Part shown: positions 13,586-26,589 of the stretch, piece after piece | How the letters are laid out: the number at the start of each line of letters is the position of its first letter | How positions within the stretch are numbered: the stretch's first letter is position 1 | DNA from: Hippasteria phrygiana | Taxonomy: Eukaryota; Echinodermata; Asteroidea; Valvatida; Goniasteridae | Length of the DNA: 64,000 bases | Assembly: GCA_037893225.1 (NCBI GenBank) | Contig: JAZGUH010000280.1 | Span: 124,001 to 188,000, forward strand | Reading direction: 5' to 3' | Position numbers and translations under genes: made by a program | The notes under the pieces: generated by a model | Database searches by the model: none | Told to the model about the DNA's origin: nothing | Seen by the model: the letters and a program-made list of their open reading frames with translations, nothing else

Positions 13586-13960
13586 GATGGAAGCCATTTT
13601 GAAAAATAACAGGCGGCCATCTTGGATACAGCCTGTATGTGAGGATCTAAAAATAAAAGAAATGGCGCTATGCATGCATTGGCCTATGTGATGCACAGAG
13701 AGTCTCTGAAAAACTAACAGCGATTAGTTAATTCTTGACAGTTTGATGGACTCAAACGTCAGTGGAAGCCAGCTTGAAAATTAGGCCTAAGGGCGGCCAT
13801 CTTGGAAAACATTGCTGGCAGGACCTAAAATTAAAAGTGGACAAGAAAGGCTCCTCCCTCCTTTAGCCAGGATGCTAAACACTCTTTCACGTAGCCTCAA
13901 AGTATCTCTAAAGACATGAAAGAGGATTAATTCTTGACAGTCCTTGACAAAATACAGAAA
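13586..13960. repeat. Imperfect tandem duplication of about 180 bp
   Basis: The order GGAAGCCA, TTGAAAA, GGCGGCCATCTTGGA, then AGGAYCTAAAA with AAAAG, and finally TTAATTCTTGACAGT appears twice, beginning at about 13586 and 13765. Each copy carries one GGCGGCCATCTTGG, whose reverse strand matches a YY1 site. Confidence 0.65.
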
Positions 13961-15998
13961 TAACCACAATTTCAATGCAATACACTCTAAGTCACCGTTT
14001 TTTCCTTAAGAATCTGCTACCTATAGGCCTAGTTGCGGTTCATTCACGAACAGGCCGAAGCTGGACATCCGATCGGCCGGCTGCTGACCGTACAAACCAC
14101 GACGCATGTTGAGTTTCATAACTAAACCACCGCAACAAACTCTGCCGCGATGGGGACCGATTCCCCCCGATGGGCTTGCCACTTCAAAGGAAGAAAGACC
14201 GAGAGTTTACCCTCAACTAAAGAGCTCAAAACATGCTCAAAGGAGCGTTGACCTCGTTTTCCCCCTCACAGAACTTGGCTTCATTTTCAAGGAATAATGA
14301 TCTGCAATTTTGGGGACTGCAAGGTGCAAAACGGACAGACGTCAGTTTAAACAGGGGCGGGGCTTGGATAGGAGTAGTTGAGGAGGGATGAAACGTTTAA
14401 GACTAAACCGACTGCGGTGGGGTTATTTTAAACTGAAAGCCGGTAATACTCAATGCCAGTAGAAACAAGATTATAACCAATTAAACACATTCATTTTGAA
14501 TGGTCAACCTTCATTTTGATTTGTTTTGTGTTTGTTTTTGCTTTGTTTTTGCTTTGTTTTGTTTTTTTAAGATATAAGTTAACAATGTGATATACTTTTC
14601 AGTAAACATTTAAGGGAACACTTTTCATTGGCAACAGAAAGCGTCAGTCCTAAAATTGCTATGGATGGAAATGTCATTAGAAAGTATAGAATCTGATTAA
14701 TGTACGTGACCGTCCCTTGAAAAAACGCCATTTATCTGAAAATCATTGACTATAACTACCGGTATCCGGTTTCCGACGGTACGACTTTTCCCCACCAAAC
14801 TTTAGTCCTGAACGTATTTTCGCCCTGAAAGTATTTTCTCTAATTATTTGCAGACAAACGGCGCATTCGTAAGGGATAGTATGGTCGTGTACATTCCTTT
14901 TTTCTTAATTTTAGGCCGAATGTTTTTCGTAGGCCAATTGTGTGTCTCCAAGAATGTCTCTTTAGATTGCTGGAGAAAATCGATTGCTTACAATAATAGC
15001 GCCCAATTTGGCCCCATGCATGCAAAACCATTAATAACATTCCTATCGAAAGTGGCAAAAAAGAAAGTTAAATGTAACTTATTTAATCCAATCAGATAAC
15101 TACTGTCTTAAAAGAGAGAGTAACAAAAATCTAACTTGCTAAATTGATTTACAGCTGATTATGACGACAATATCAGTTGGACGCCGGCTTACATTTTGGT
15201 TCATTGCCAAAGTCAAGAATTTGGCGCCAAAAGCGAAGACACATTTTCCGTCGTCAGGTGTTAAATGTCGTCGGCTCTAAAAGAATCGTCTCAAACCCCT
15301 TCACAGCGTGAAACAGTGCCGACACATTTTGGACAGATGTAAATTTTACCACCGTTTTGCCAGAAGACATGTCCATAAGAATAAAAATAGCTTATGTTGG
15401 TGGGCCCGGGAGGCAAAAAAGAAAATTGCATTTTTGTTTCGAGTCGGGGCGCGGCAAGCTCATTGCATGTTGTTCCACAACGAATTTGAAAAACGAATAT
15501 GGAACAAACGTACTCTCGTTTATTTGTCACTTTTGTGACTTTCTGTTGGAAATTTTTTCAAGGTTTTAACATCCATGTCTAGGGCTGCTCTGCCGGTAAT
15601 CTATTTTCAGTGGTGATTTTGTAAATTTCACTGTCACTCTGCGCTCTTCTACATTAAAAAAGGGCAAACATGATAATTGAGAGTTACAAATTAACATTAA
15701 TTCCGACAATTAATATTATTTTTTACGTTATTGTTAATAACAACACAAACAATCACAGTTGCAAACAATCAACCGCCAATGACCCAAAAATCCCAGTAAC
15801 ATTAATGTACAATTCCCATCAATTTTTGTTTGCACGTATCTAGTTTATATGTATTTCTTTCCATCACTTCTAATTTCTTCATGAGTTTTAGCAATTTCTT
15901 TTTTAATTCGTTAATCCAGATTTATGTGTTGTAATTATTTATTGATCATATATTCCATTTAAATCAAATTGTTTAAGTCTGTGACCTTTTATTTGGTA
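13961..15998. other. Non-coding stretch, no gene recognised
   Basis: Open frames are at most 83 codons and overlap one another on both strands. No splice-bounded coding exon, RNA gene or clear repeat was recognised. A TTTTGTTTTTGCTTTG-type simple stretch lies near 14521-14565. Confidence 0.5.
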
Positions 15999-16118
15999 TA
16001 TAGAGTACCGAAGTCTGACGTCAGTTGCCGCGGCAACTGGTTCCAAACACATGCAGTTTAGAATGTATTCTGGTTCCAAACATTGCATTGATTGACGTCA
16101 TCACTTCGGTACTCTATA
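15999..16118. mobile_element. Short MITE with terminal inverted repeats
   Basis: Perfect 16-bp inverted termini TATAGAGTACCGAAGT bound 120 bp. TGACGTCA lies just inside both ends. The outermost TA could be a TA target duplication, as in Tc1/mariner-type MITEs. No coding capacity. Confidence 0.75.
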
Positions 16119-17638
16119 GTGTTTTGAGTTAAATAAACCAGAAATAAATGAAAAAAGAGATGAACAACAATCCAAAATCAAGTCAGTATTTATGTTTAAA
16201 TTATTCTTTAATACAATAAGCTTTATATGAATAATGAATATAGATAACACATAGCAATGTTCATTACAAGCAAAATGCTGCTGTTTGTTTATATAAAGCG
16301 TTGTGTAAGTGCAATAGGCATGGAACAAGCCATAGACTTTCGACTAATGACGATGATTGTATATTCCAAGTATAAACATTTTCTTTCATGTCTATAAATA
16401 CGAGAGCGTCCAAAGTGCTTTGCAGTATCATTGCACTTAAAACACTTCGTACAATACCTAAATGACATAGATCCCTTTCATGTCACGTCACAAGCCCATA
16501 CTGGACCGCCTAGTTTAGTGGTCGTAATGAAGGGTATTCAAATAAAGCAAGCACGCTGCGTGGCTTAGCATCCATGATAACTCAATGACGGTCCACAGGT
16601 GGCGCCATTGTTGACATAATAGTCTGGTCACGTGGGTGATTATAGTTAACATCGACACAACCTGCTAAACCATGCTTATAAGCACATAATTTTTATGAAA
16701 ATATTTCTGCCACAGTGTAAGCACTCAAGAGGTTGAATATGTCAATATTGTAAGCCTCAATGTTCCACATGCTATTACATACGAGTTCAACATTTTAAAT
16801 GCTTATACTCTTCAATGAAGTTCATGCAAAAATAAATAAATAACACACAAGTTTTGAAGAAATTCGAACACTTTTACGAAATTAAAATGTAATTTCGAAA
16901 ATTACCACAAAAATATAACTCACCCCATTATCCCATCATCCCAGCTACAATTATTGTGTTGTTCCATAAAACTACACTACTATTGAATACTGTTAATTGA
17001 ATGAACAACGGAAAATAAATATATTTTGGTTTCATCCTGACAGCCATGCATGAGCGAAAAACATTGGACACAATTATTTAATCGATATACATTTTCTTAT
17101 TAACTTTAAATTAAGGAACCGACAAATAAAATGCATTTCCCCTATAATGTGTCACCTGTTGGCGACTTTAACAAATAATGGCAAAATATCTTGACATCGT
17201 AATCAGTTTTTAAAAAAATGTACACGAGCCCTTTGAAGGCTTGAAAGAGATGTGCCCGTTCAACCGTTTCCACTCGGACGACGGACGTTAAGTTTTTGCC
17301 CATTTTCACGAGAACGTTCATGTGCGTAGGTGGAACGTTCTAACAACACGTGGCTACTCTTTCTGGTATTCACGAAGATCATTGGGCATCGAGATGAATT
17401 GATTAATTTATATTTACAGCAAGCCCAAAAATGTAGAAGAAACGTACCATTTTCGAGAGCATTTGTGGAAAGTGCGTGTATTTTCTATTTTCCCAGAAAA
17501 TTATGTAGCTTATCAGTTTGATGAAATAATGTATCGACATTTTCAACCCCGATCTTCAAATTAATGAATACCACACCACTGAGTCCCCGACGAACTGATT
17601 GAAAACAATCCTTACTAGGCTACACGGGGCAAATGTTA
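16119..17638. other. AT-rich non-coding stretch
   Basis: No coding exon or RNA gene recognised. It lies 3' of the TCF24-like last exon (minus strand), so it may include 3' UTR, but I could not place a convincing poly(A) signal near 18.2 kb. Confidence 0.45.
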
Positions 17639-17773
17639 TTAGCCTTTTAGAGGTATGACGGACACAATAGGAGGGCGCTATTTGATTTGGGTATACCTTT
17701 TGTGCCATACAAAAGGTATACCCAAATCAAATAGCGCCCTCCTATTGTGTCCGCCATACCTCTAAAAGGCTAA
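17639..17773. mobile_element. Near-perfect hairpin with 64-bp arms
   Basis: Arms 17639-17702 and 17710-17773 are reverse complements with a single mismatch (GACGGA against TCCGCC), separated by the 7-nt loop TGCCATA. There is no coding capacity. It is best read as a young fold-back MITE. A transcript would form a long dsRNA stem. Confidence 0.9.
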
Positions 17774-18276
17774 TGGAGCTGGTAAAGATAATGGTGCTAA
17801 GCACAAACAAATTGCTTAGCAAAACGGGGGTACCAGCCAAAATGTCGTAGGCTATGTATGAGTTGTTGCCTTTAACTGGTTCTCGGAAGATTTTTGCTTG
17901 ACATCACCACGAAATGGAGGCTTGGATACTTGAGACATGCGTAGTAGCGGGTATGGCAATGCGATGAACGAATCTGCTTCCAGCAGATTATGTCTCAAAT
18001 ATAGATCTGGACTCACTCTTAAGATCAAGAACAGGTCAAAATCGTGTTATTCCGATCATGTAAAATTTCACATCTAAGCCTCAGCATGCAAAGTATCTGC
18101 AGTCTTTTGTCTTTGGTATGAAGTCTTCACACTCTTAACACGAACCATCATGGCTGATGTCGACGCGACGTCATCGGTGATTGTACCAGCAACAAATCAG
18201 CTCTTTCGACACATTCGATTACTCCAAGAGAGAGAACTCTGAGGTCCATGTCCAATGAAAGCACTCGTTTCACAGA

Positions 18277-18342
18277 TCACGATCCATTGGGAAGGCAGCC
18301 TAGCAACGCGCCTGCGTAGAGTCGAGACCTCATCGGCCATTT
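18277..18342 (-). CDS. TCF24: TCF24-like bHLH gene, last coding exon
   Basis: The minus strand shows a long pyrimidine tract (18343-18380) ending CATGCTCCAG, then AAA TGG CCG ATG AGG..., encoding KWPMRSRLY plus 12 more residues and a TGA at 18277-18279. In vertebrate TCF24 the sequence after the GYLHPVK block is KWPMRSRLY, and GYLHPVK is exactly where exon 1 ends at 38212. Both splice sites are phase 0. The exon adds 21 residues to the 202 of exon 1, giving a 223-residue protein. The exon was found by its peptide match and is too short for an ORF scan. The tail after SRLY is lineage-specific. Confidence 0.88.
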   Translation of the reverse strand, partial: KWPMRSRLYAGALLGCLPNGS

Positions 18343-19740
18343 CTGGAGCATGAGAAAATAGGAAAGAAAAAGAGAAAAATTGAGGAATCAAAATTTGGAA
18401 TTAAAACTCCACACTGTAACAGATAATAGTTCAACGCCAAATCAGAAAAATACTCTAGAAATTCCAGTTTGTAATCCATGCTGTGTGGGGCGGAATGTCG
18501 TGGTTCATGACTGAAACAAACTCAAGGTCAAAGGTCGCTCAATGCGATTATTCTTCCAAATTATTGCATTATCGATCTGACCAATCAGCTGCCTCGACAG
18601 ATAGCTTACAACAGCTGTTGTAAAAGTTTCCTGCCGAGTCCGACTGCTGGATATGTAACCTACGGAGACCCATACAGGACAGGTGTGATAACGATAATAC
18701 ATGTATGTGCGATTCTTCATAATGTCAACAGAACATGTTTTACGAATTTAGCAGTCAAAATACTACATACATACGGAAAATGTGTGGAACATCAACAATG
18801 ACTATGTGACCGGTACGACGAAATGAGTCTTGACGCCATTTTTTGACTTGTTAGGTTTTTGTTTTGGTTTTTTGTTATGGAAGTTCGCCCCGAACAAGCC
18901 TTCTACTCGAGGTACGGAACTACAAAAAGGCCCGATGTGCGGCGCCAGTCAATGTCAATGTTTCGGTTTTTATTCCCATTTTCCCGTAAATATTACACAT
19001 TATGGTAGAATTTTGACACTCAGACCTTCGAAATAGGCATTACCAAGAGATTCAATTTGTGTGCTTTTAGGGCAATATGTTTCTTTAATCTTTGCTACAT
19101 CTGCTTATCGAATCAGACAAATAAAATGAACTGACAATGACTACTCGCTTCATGCGTCATGTCTTCACACAAATTAAAGTCAGCAACACACAGTTATTGT
19201 GTTACATCTCGTGATGTGTTACATCTCGTGATGAATGTAAGACAATACACACCTCATCAATTTAATCATGAGAGTAAACGTCGGCTGATAATTTTCCACG
19301 AACACCTCTTTACGGTTTCTTTCGAAATATAACCATTTTTGGAAAACCAAGTGTAAAATTGCTTTGTTGCGGATGAAAACACACGGTACACGCCAACAAC
19401 ATAACCACATTTTAATCATGGAGAGTGCATTCGGGAAAATTGATGGTAGCTCTTGTTAATCTTGGGGAATAATTTGTGATGGGTTTCGTTTAATGGAAAA
19501 TACAGACTTTGCGTTTAATCGTTCCTTTTAATAAAACGAAATCAGATTGGAAAACAAAATCTCAGAGTGATTATGAAGGCACAAAATGATCCATAGGCCC
19601 TACAGTGTCCACGTTAATAAACAAAGGATGGATTCCCAATGTTTATTAATTGGACAACTTCCTCAGAAATTTGTTTCTGTAAACTACAATGAAAAAGGGC
19701 ATAAGCTAAAAGAATCAGAGTATAATCCGTATAATTATGT

Positions 19741-20025
19741 ATACAAGCGCACATATCCATTGTGACCATGGCGCTCAAGGAGATATTACCCCTGTTCGTC
19801 AGGCCCATCAATTATTCCCGGAATCTCAACTCCTGGGGAGTATCAGCCCCCGCTGCAAGTTAAGCGCACATGGGCTAATCAAACACATAACCACCACTGC
19901 CACCACAGGTACCAATTTACTCCTGGGAGGAGAGAATTATGCAACTTGTGACAAAGTGTCTTGCTGAAGGACACAAGCACCGGCCCTGCTGGACTCGAAC
20001 CGGGTGCACTAGACCACTAGGATCC
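19741..20025 (-). mobile_element. tRNA-derived SINE (minus orientation)
   Basis: On the minus strand the head has TAGTGGTCTAGTGC (A-box-like) and CCGGTTCGAGTCCAGC (B box). A body follows with CAGCAAGACACTTTGTCACAA and GGAGTAAATTGGTACC, and the 3' end has a GAGCGCCATGG / GCGCTTGTATA-like tail. The body matches 56050-56215, 59440-59660 and 63050-63245, so this is a dispersed family. Confidence 0.75.
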
Positions 20026-20910
20026 ACGTAAGAAATTTATAAGACGCTTTGTATTATGGACGTCCAATACTTAGCCATACGCTTTTAAATTAAAGACCTC
20101 AATTTTCTAATTAAACAAACTCTTCAGGAGATGTTTATGATTTTGTAAGACAGGCAGTTCAAAACTACTGAGCATGTTTGATCAAACTTTGTTGGTTAAG
20201 CCTACATTAAAGTCATCATCGTGCAGGGACCACGGTACTCATCGGTATACACTAAACATTTACCGGTACTGAAATGCTCTATCTGCATTCCATGCAAAAC
20301 ACAATATTTCATCTGTCTCGGTATTTAATTGTCACTAATTTGTCATGTTTTTAGAAGCTTTTATACCAGCAGTGGATTGTGATGAATTGGCCGTCTTTCG
20401 CTGGCCGGACCTCATTACGGGAAGAGAGACATTACGACAGGAAAGTTTGAGGACGCTTAACGACTCGAGACTGGGTCGAGTTTGTTTCTACATTTCAACG
20501 AGGTCGTGATGGGAATGGCGTGACTTGGCGGATGGATGGGGCCGGGCTGGTTAGGGTCGGTGCCCGCGGTGAGGTGAGAGCTGAATAGGTCCCTTGGTCG
20601 TGGAGTTTGGTAGGAAAAGTTCCTCTTTTATACTCCCAGATGAATTTGGTTTCCATGGTTTTGGTGTAAATTTATTGGTTTTTGGTCGACATTAAGGCCT
20701 ATTATTTACGCCCTAGAAAACAAATGGGGAGAATAGTGGGACGTTCGCTTTGCTGTAATTCTGAAGTCAACTGAAAAAATCCCACTTAAAACAGCGCTGT
20801 TGAATCAACATTTAATTTTAATGTTCAAAAATGGCTAAAATTGATATCCTACACTCTTAAAAATACGGTGACTTAAATCTCGTGCGCTTGATCTCCATTT
20901 AGAAAAATCT

Positions 20911-21220
20911 GGATAGCTCATTGGCCGTTGCGCACTATGTACGAACAACTGGCCAGCAACCGTCATATTACCTCTCGTGGAACATCAATCATTGCTGCCA
21001 AGCGTAGGGCCTGCTTACGTCATGATTGTACTAATTTTACGTACTTTCACGTTGAAGCCATCGCCCGCCATATTACCACTCCCAAAACAATTGGTTTACC
21101 AACCATGTCTCCAGGGTCTAATTTCTCCTTACATTGAGATCAATGGCAAAATAGGAGTGGCAATATGGTTGCGACTGGCTTCAGTTGCTTGTACAGCGCG
21201 CAATGGCCAATGAACTATCC
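20911..21220. mobile_element. Fold-back MITE, 310 bp
   Basis: The outer arms are imperfect inverted repeats of about 60-65 bp. The left arm starts GGATAGCTCATTGGCC and the right arm read backwards starts GGATAGTTCATTGGCC; inside both is CAACTG...GCAACC, then CATATT. The open frames over it are shadows of this structure. Confidence 0.8.
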
Positions 21221-21722
21221 AATGATCGGGAACCAACAAGTATATCCAATGCTTTTCTGCTTACAAAAACAGGTTTCCAACTCAAACTGTATAAATAAAT
21301 CAAATCCTCAACATTAGAGAATAACTTGATTTGTTAATTTCAATTACAACCGACTCGCTCGGCTAACATGAAGACTGACGCTTTCCATAGCTTGGTAACA
21401 TCACCGGTTCCATTTTGTCAACATGCCAGTAATATTTATAAACGGTTTGTGTTCCTCCGTGGCACCTGCGATTCGATACTGTCTTTTACTTGGCGCGTAG
21501 AGAGATATTCGCTGACGGACAACTTTCAGAACACCGAACTAAAAAAGCAAACTCAGGTAGGCCCCCCTAATGCATCAAAAAAATGGCTAGAAATAAATTC
21601 AAGCTGGTTTTATTTGTTGTTTTCTAATTGAATACAGCCAAACACAAGGCGCAAAGCCACTCAAAGTGAAGGCAAATTGGAATAAAGGGTAAGGGTAAAG
21701 ACTATAAGCAAAGAAAAGTCAA

Positions 21723-21834
21723 TACACTGCAAAAACTGTGGTGTTAAATTAACACATGTGGTGTTTATATTGGACCACTCGCCCAATATAAACACCACAT
21801 TGTGTTAGATTAACACCACAGTTTTTGCAGTGTA
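21723..21834. mobile_element. Palindromic MITE, TACACTGCAAAAA termini
   Basis: Arms of about 51 bp (21723-21773 and 21783-21834) pair around a 9-nt loop. Termini are TACACTGCAAAAACTG. The same terminal word bounds elements at 39568-39826 and 49022-49194. The TA at each end is the likely target duplication. Confidence 0.88.
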
Positions 21835-21857
21835 CAGTGTACAGTCCCAACTAACAC

Positions 21858-22223
21858 TTGTCTGGCTACCGGGTTACTCAAGTTGAAGAAAAACTTCTCC
21901 ATTTCTTCCAAACAGATCGGCCTGAATTTGACATTTTAAAGCCGCTATGTTCGTACTCTGACTTTTGCACGCAGGACGAAACAGACACTTCTGTTGTTCC
22001 TCTTATGACATCATGCGATGGTCATGAATATGCAAATTGTTTTAACATAAACAGCTTAATTACGCAACTGCTGTCTGGAATTGATACGGAGGATTTGGAA
22101 ATTTATAGTGACATGGAAGTAACCTTGTTCTGCATTTATAAATGTCATGAAATCATTTTGCCTGGCCTCTTTAACATCTATAGTATCGAGACTTTACAGT
22201 ATTCACCCCGATGGCACTTTTAG
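21858..22223 (+). other. Unassigned 121-codon open frame, doubtful
   Basis: This open frame begins at a TTG rather than an ATG, 24 bases after the palindromic MITE ends. Its composition is protein-like (balanced acidic, hydrophobic and Cys residues), but I recognise no family. No acceptor/donor pair with matching phase is evident. It could be an exon of an unknown gene or nested gene, a decayed transposon piece, or chance. Confidence 0.15.
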
Positions 22224-23169
22224 CACACCATAACATAAGCCCTTCCAACGAATGCTGCTGTAGCGCGCCCCTGGGTGGTGAATTTGCCAAATCCCACGTC
22301 AGACCATTCTTCCTCCATGGTCAGACCTAGAGAACAGAAAAAAAGTGGTCGAGAGAACTATTATAGGTTTAGAGAGGAATCTGTTTTTGCCAAGCATGGA
22401 CGGTAAAACTCACCATACCAATCAAGGGGGGTTTCACACAAACGATCAGAATGGGTAACTCAGCCGTAATTATGGAGGTCACGCACCCAAGTGACCCCCG
22501 CCCAGTATCGATCATTAATTCTCGCTTTATGAACGGCGAACGCCCATCAACCGAATTTCTGACGGGTATCGTGTCGGCTGCAAATGACGCGTGTAATGTT
22601 CCAGTATCGATCATTAATCATCGGTTTATTGAATGTCGACGGACGATCGGGCGTTAACCGAATTTTCGAGTGGCTGTTTTTGTATTGTCATTTATCATTC
22701 TACATAGGGAAGCATTGACGATAATACCCAAATAAACTGCCTTCCCTTTATGTTTATGTATCAGTGGGACGTTTGCATGCAATGAGCTGAGATCTGTTTC
22801 AGAGTTTAAAAGTCTCGTTTTTCAACACTTCCTATCGTTCTCTATCGTTCTCTCCACCACTTCACTATTTTCACAAATGCTTTCGGGGATTGGACAACAA
22901 GACATCAAAAGTTGCTCTTTTTGAGGCGTAGGGCCTAATAAAAACAGATGAAACCTGTTTCTTCATACAGAAAAAAATGGAATTTGCAAAATTTATTAAA
23001 ATTCCTCTTTAACTTGTCAAAAAATTAGGAAGGTCCCCAAAGTGCCATGAAAAATCCTAGACTGATAGAAAAAAACTTACACTTGTGTTACAAATCACCT
23101 AAGAAATATCTCCACGTATCTCACACTTTCCAAACTCCATAACACCATTCACAACATAACTGACTACCA

Positions 23170-23360
23170 AGCTCCACCCAACGGGTTCGGGGCAGGAGGC
23201 CCGTTCCCATTACCAGCCAGTGGGTCAAGCACCGCCGTTGCCCCCGGTCCCCTGACGGGGGGAGGTGACCGCGGGGCGCCCGGTCAGGATCCGCCGTGGC
23301 TCGGCAACGGGCGCCGGGGCCTAATGCTCCGCTGTCCCGGCCAATTAGGTCGCCTTGCTT
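23170..23360. promoter_or_regulatory. CpG-dense GC-rich patch inside the TCF24 intron
   Basis: About 190 bp with many CG dinucleotides (for example GACCGCGGGGCGCCCGG) sits in otherwise AT-rich sequence. It may be an intronic regulatory element or alternative promoter. An 83-codon minus frame across it has no recognisable family. Confidence 0.35.
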
Positions 23361-25434
23361 GGTGAGAGACACGCAGCTGACATTTGTGGGGCTCGTATGC
23401 GTTTCTGTTTGATGGGATTGGGTGACGGTGGAACTGGTTTATTGACCCCTCAGGCTTAACTTATGGCGCCTGAAGTGGTAGTGTGAATAGGCTTTCACGG
23501 CTTTATAATGAGTTGAGTAAGCCCTATAGTTTGATGACCAACTTACACAGTCCTTGTGAGAATGCCAAAAATATATTAATTGAAACACAGATATTATTGC
23601 TTCATTTACCACTTTTATTGTACGATCGAACAAAACTCCTTCTTCACCATCATCACCATCATCCTCATTCTCACCACCGCCAAGATTACGGTTCCCGCCC
23701 CCAAATATCCAAATATGGTGACCGGTAGCGACACGACACTTTTTTTTATTGGCCCGTGTGTGCGCGCGCAAGCGCTACAAAACAATTGGTTTGATTTTTT
23801 TAAGAGTTTGCTGCTGTTTTTATTCAATTTAATGAATCTTACTAAAAAAGAAAATTGTTTTGCTGAATTCACGTTTGTTTCGTCAAGTTACAGCTGTTGG
23901 GAAAATCGCAAAGCATTATGGGTCTATTAGTGTACACACCCTAATTAGCATAAACCCGGGGAAATATCAGTAACGTTGACAGTACGAACAGACAAACAAA
24001 TGCGCGCAGACAGACAAATGCAGACGAAAAGAGGAATGGGACGGTGAGAAACATATTAGGAGATTGGGAATGTTATAAATGAACGTTTTAAGCGGTCAGT
24101 GGTTATTTGTTAGCTTATTCGCATCGTCTTTCTCAAAATCAGCGAAAGAATACTTTCAGTAAGTTCACCTTAAACCGCCAGCGACGATTTTCACTGCTAC
24201 TAGAGTAGGCCCTACTAGAACTAATCTTGAGAAGTTCACTTAATGGAACTGTCTCGCTGATGTTTAATGTTGTTTCAACAATAACCTTGAAAACTAATTC
24301 CTGTGCATATTAAGAATCCTGTGTATCTTTAAAGAATTTGAATAAATAATTTTACCCCACTCTCTAATTTCACTCGCATCAGCCAAGCAGCACATTTCAC
24401 CTGACTCGAGCTCTATCACATGCGCTCAAATTTGTAAACCGATAGCTTCCTTGACATGTAGGTGACACAGAAATAAGTCACATAAGTCATAAATTCACGA
24501 CAAGTCTCCTCTCTGCCATCGCCACGATATCAGCCCATAAAACTGTCATCTTCGAGGTGATTACGACCAACTGAATTCGTCGTTTCCGAGCTAGGAGCCC
24601 AGTCCGTATTTATAGGCCTATGCTTCGTAAGAACATAGAGCAAGGACGTGAGAGTTTCTCGAATTGACGAAGACAGGGGTCAAAGGTGACGGGGCATTAA
24701 ACTAAATGTTATTGATTGCTTCCAGGTGAAACAATGTCAAAATGACGGTAATCACCTTGTAAACATGCTCTTCCCAAGGCTGCTATCTCTGTAATAGCAT
24801 GCAAGCAGATCCCCGATTATCTGTCATTCACATTGCTATAGGGTAAAAGACAGACTAAAGAGTCCGGCGCCAGACTAGTCAGTGTTTGGTACCAAGGCTC
24901 TAACATATGAAAAGTGATCACGAGAGCAGCGCGGTCAATAACTTTTCATTTCTCGGTTTGTGGCATAGAATCAAGCTATGGCGTAAATTACAAAGGCATC
25001 TTAGGTCTCCCTAGCTTTAAAAAAAAATGTAATCTCCTCCTATTGATAATACAAAATTCATACAAAAGATTTGCTAAGTTTTTGACTGTCCTTGAAACAA
25101 ACTACTTACATAATTATAAATGACGTGTACACCTTCGATCGGATTTAGAGTGTCAAGAATCATGAATTTTGTATTTCAACTATTTGGGTTTTGGGATTAC
25201 AGATTGAGACATCACTCGTCGATGGCGAGGAGTACTTAACTAGGTCTGAAACCACGCGTGACGTGCCCCAAAGAAAACCCAACAAACCTGTGTGTCAGGG
25301 GGCCCTGTCGGTGCCGCTAAATCCCCCGCCACAACACCGCCTCATGCCAGCACGAACGCCGCTAGTGTCCTTATGGGAGATGGAATAATGTTAAACACTC
25401 CCTCACTTTATCGATGAGATCAGCGTGACTAGAA

Positions 25435-25675
25435 TAGTGACCTACTTAAGCCATTTCTCAAACCCTGGCTTCGGCTTTGGCTTTGCGCTTCCTCTTAAGA
25501 TGTGAGTATAAATCGGGAGCATATTTTCTTCTATAAAATGTACATCAGAGTTTTTATTTGAACCAAGAGACAGAGCCTGTTTATTTCATTCCAATATTCA
25601 CGACTTCAGATATGGAGCTGATGACGGTTGGAGGCGAAGCCGAAGGCAAAGCCGACAAGATTTGAGATACGGCCT
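25435..25675. mobile_element. Element with GGCTTCGGCTTTGGC inverted ends
   Basis: The left end CCATTTCTCAAACCCTGGC with GGCTTCGGCTTTGGC is mirrored on the right by GGCGAAGCCGAAGGC and AAGATTTGAGATACGGCC. A partial relative with CATTTCTCAAACCTGGCTTC is at about 51440-51475. No coding capacity. Confidence 0.65.
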
Positions 25676-25769
25676 TACAGTGTACTTTCTGTTACGATTG
25701 AGAGCGAGTAGACAATTTGAATGCGAGTGAATTTTTGAAACCCCGAAACAGTTATGAGAATGATACCCT

Positions 25770-25955
25770 GCACGATATGGGGGAAAAGGGTACCCCCCCC
25801 CCCCCCTTTTTATCTCTATACCCTAAGCACACTCCAGATTATTGTTATCTAACACATCCCCCTAGATTTCTGAATAGAATTCCTGAGATTCCGAGAACAC
25901 AATGACCAACACAAAAGAGGGGGGGGGGGGGGGTCCCTTTTCCCCCATATCGTGC
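25770..25955. mobile_element. MITE with GCACGATATGGGGG termini and C/G runs
   Basis: Terminal inverted repeats GCACGATATGGGGGAAAAGGG are followed inward by long C (left) and G (right) runs. The interior (CACACTCC..ATTATTGTTATCTAACAC..GAATTCCTGA) is shared with 39524-39935, where the same interior is split by a second element. Confidence 0.82.
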
Positions 25956-26589
25956 TTCGTATGATGATAATGTACCGGTAATCCATAGGCCAGGCCAGGC
26001 CAGGCCAGGGGGTCAGTGGGAGATTTTTGAGACGCTGGTGGCAGCAGACATACCGGTCCTTTTCCCATTGGGGTGCATGCCACAAAACTCTGAAAATCAA
26101 TGCGCGCGACTCGCGCGCGAGCTCATTAATATTTTGTGATCCCTCGGGTAATTTTGAATAAGAGGTCCCTGTGGCCTATAAATGGGACTGATTGTAGAAA
26201 TATTTGTGGAAATCAAGCATTGGTGACGGGCTTCCAACTCGGGGGTCTATTTGGCATAGAGGCGGGAGGCTACATTTATACCTGGGCCCAGAGATTTTAG
26301 TTGCGGTTTGGGGAAGGAGAGTATAAAACAAAATCCGTCAACTCTCATAAATTTGAAAAGAAAATTATTCTAGGAGTCTTAATCTTTATTTCCCAGCGAA
26401 AAACACATTGCCACCTTACTCCTGAGCGTCACCAGGCGGCGCTCTTTCTGTCTGATTTTGTGTTGGTGACAATGAGCGCCGTATTTAGTGAAGTGGAACC
26501 TTCTCAGCAGTCGTGCGCATGCTCAGAACTAGCAAAAAGGACCGGTATGTCTGCTGCCACCAGCGCCTCAAAAGTCCCCCATTTCTGAA

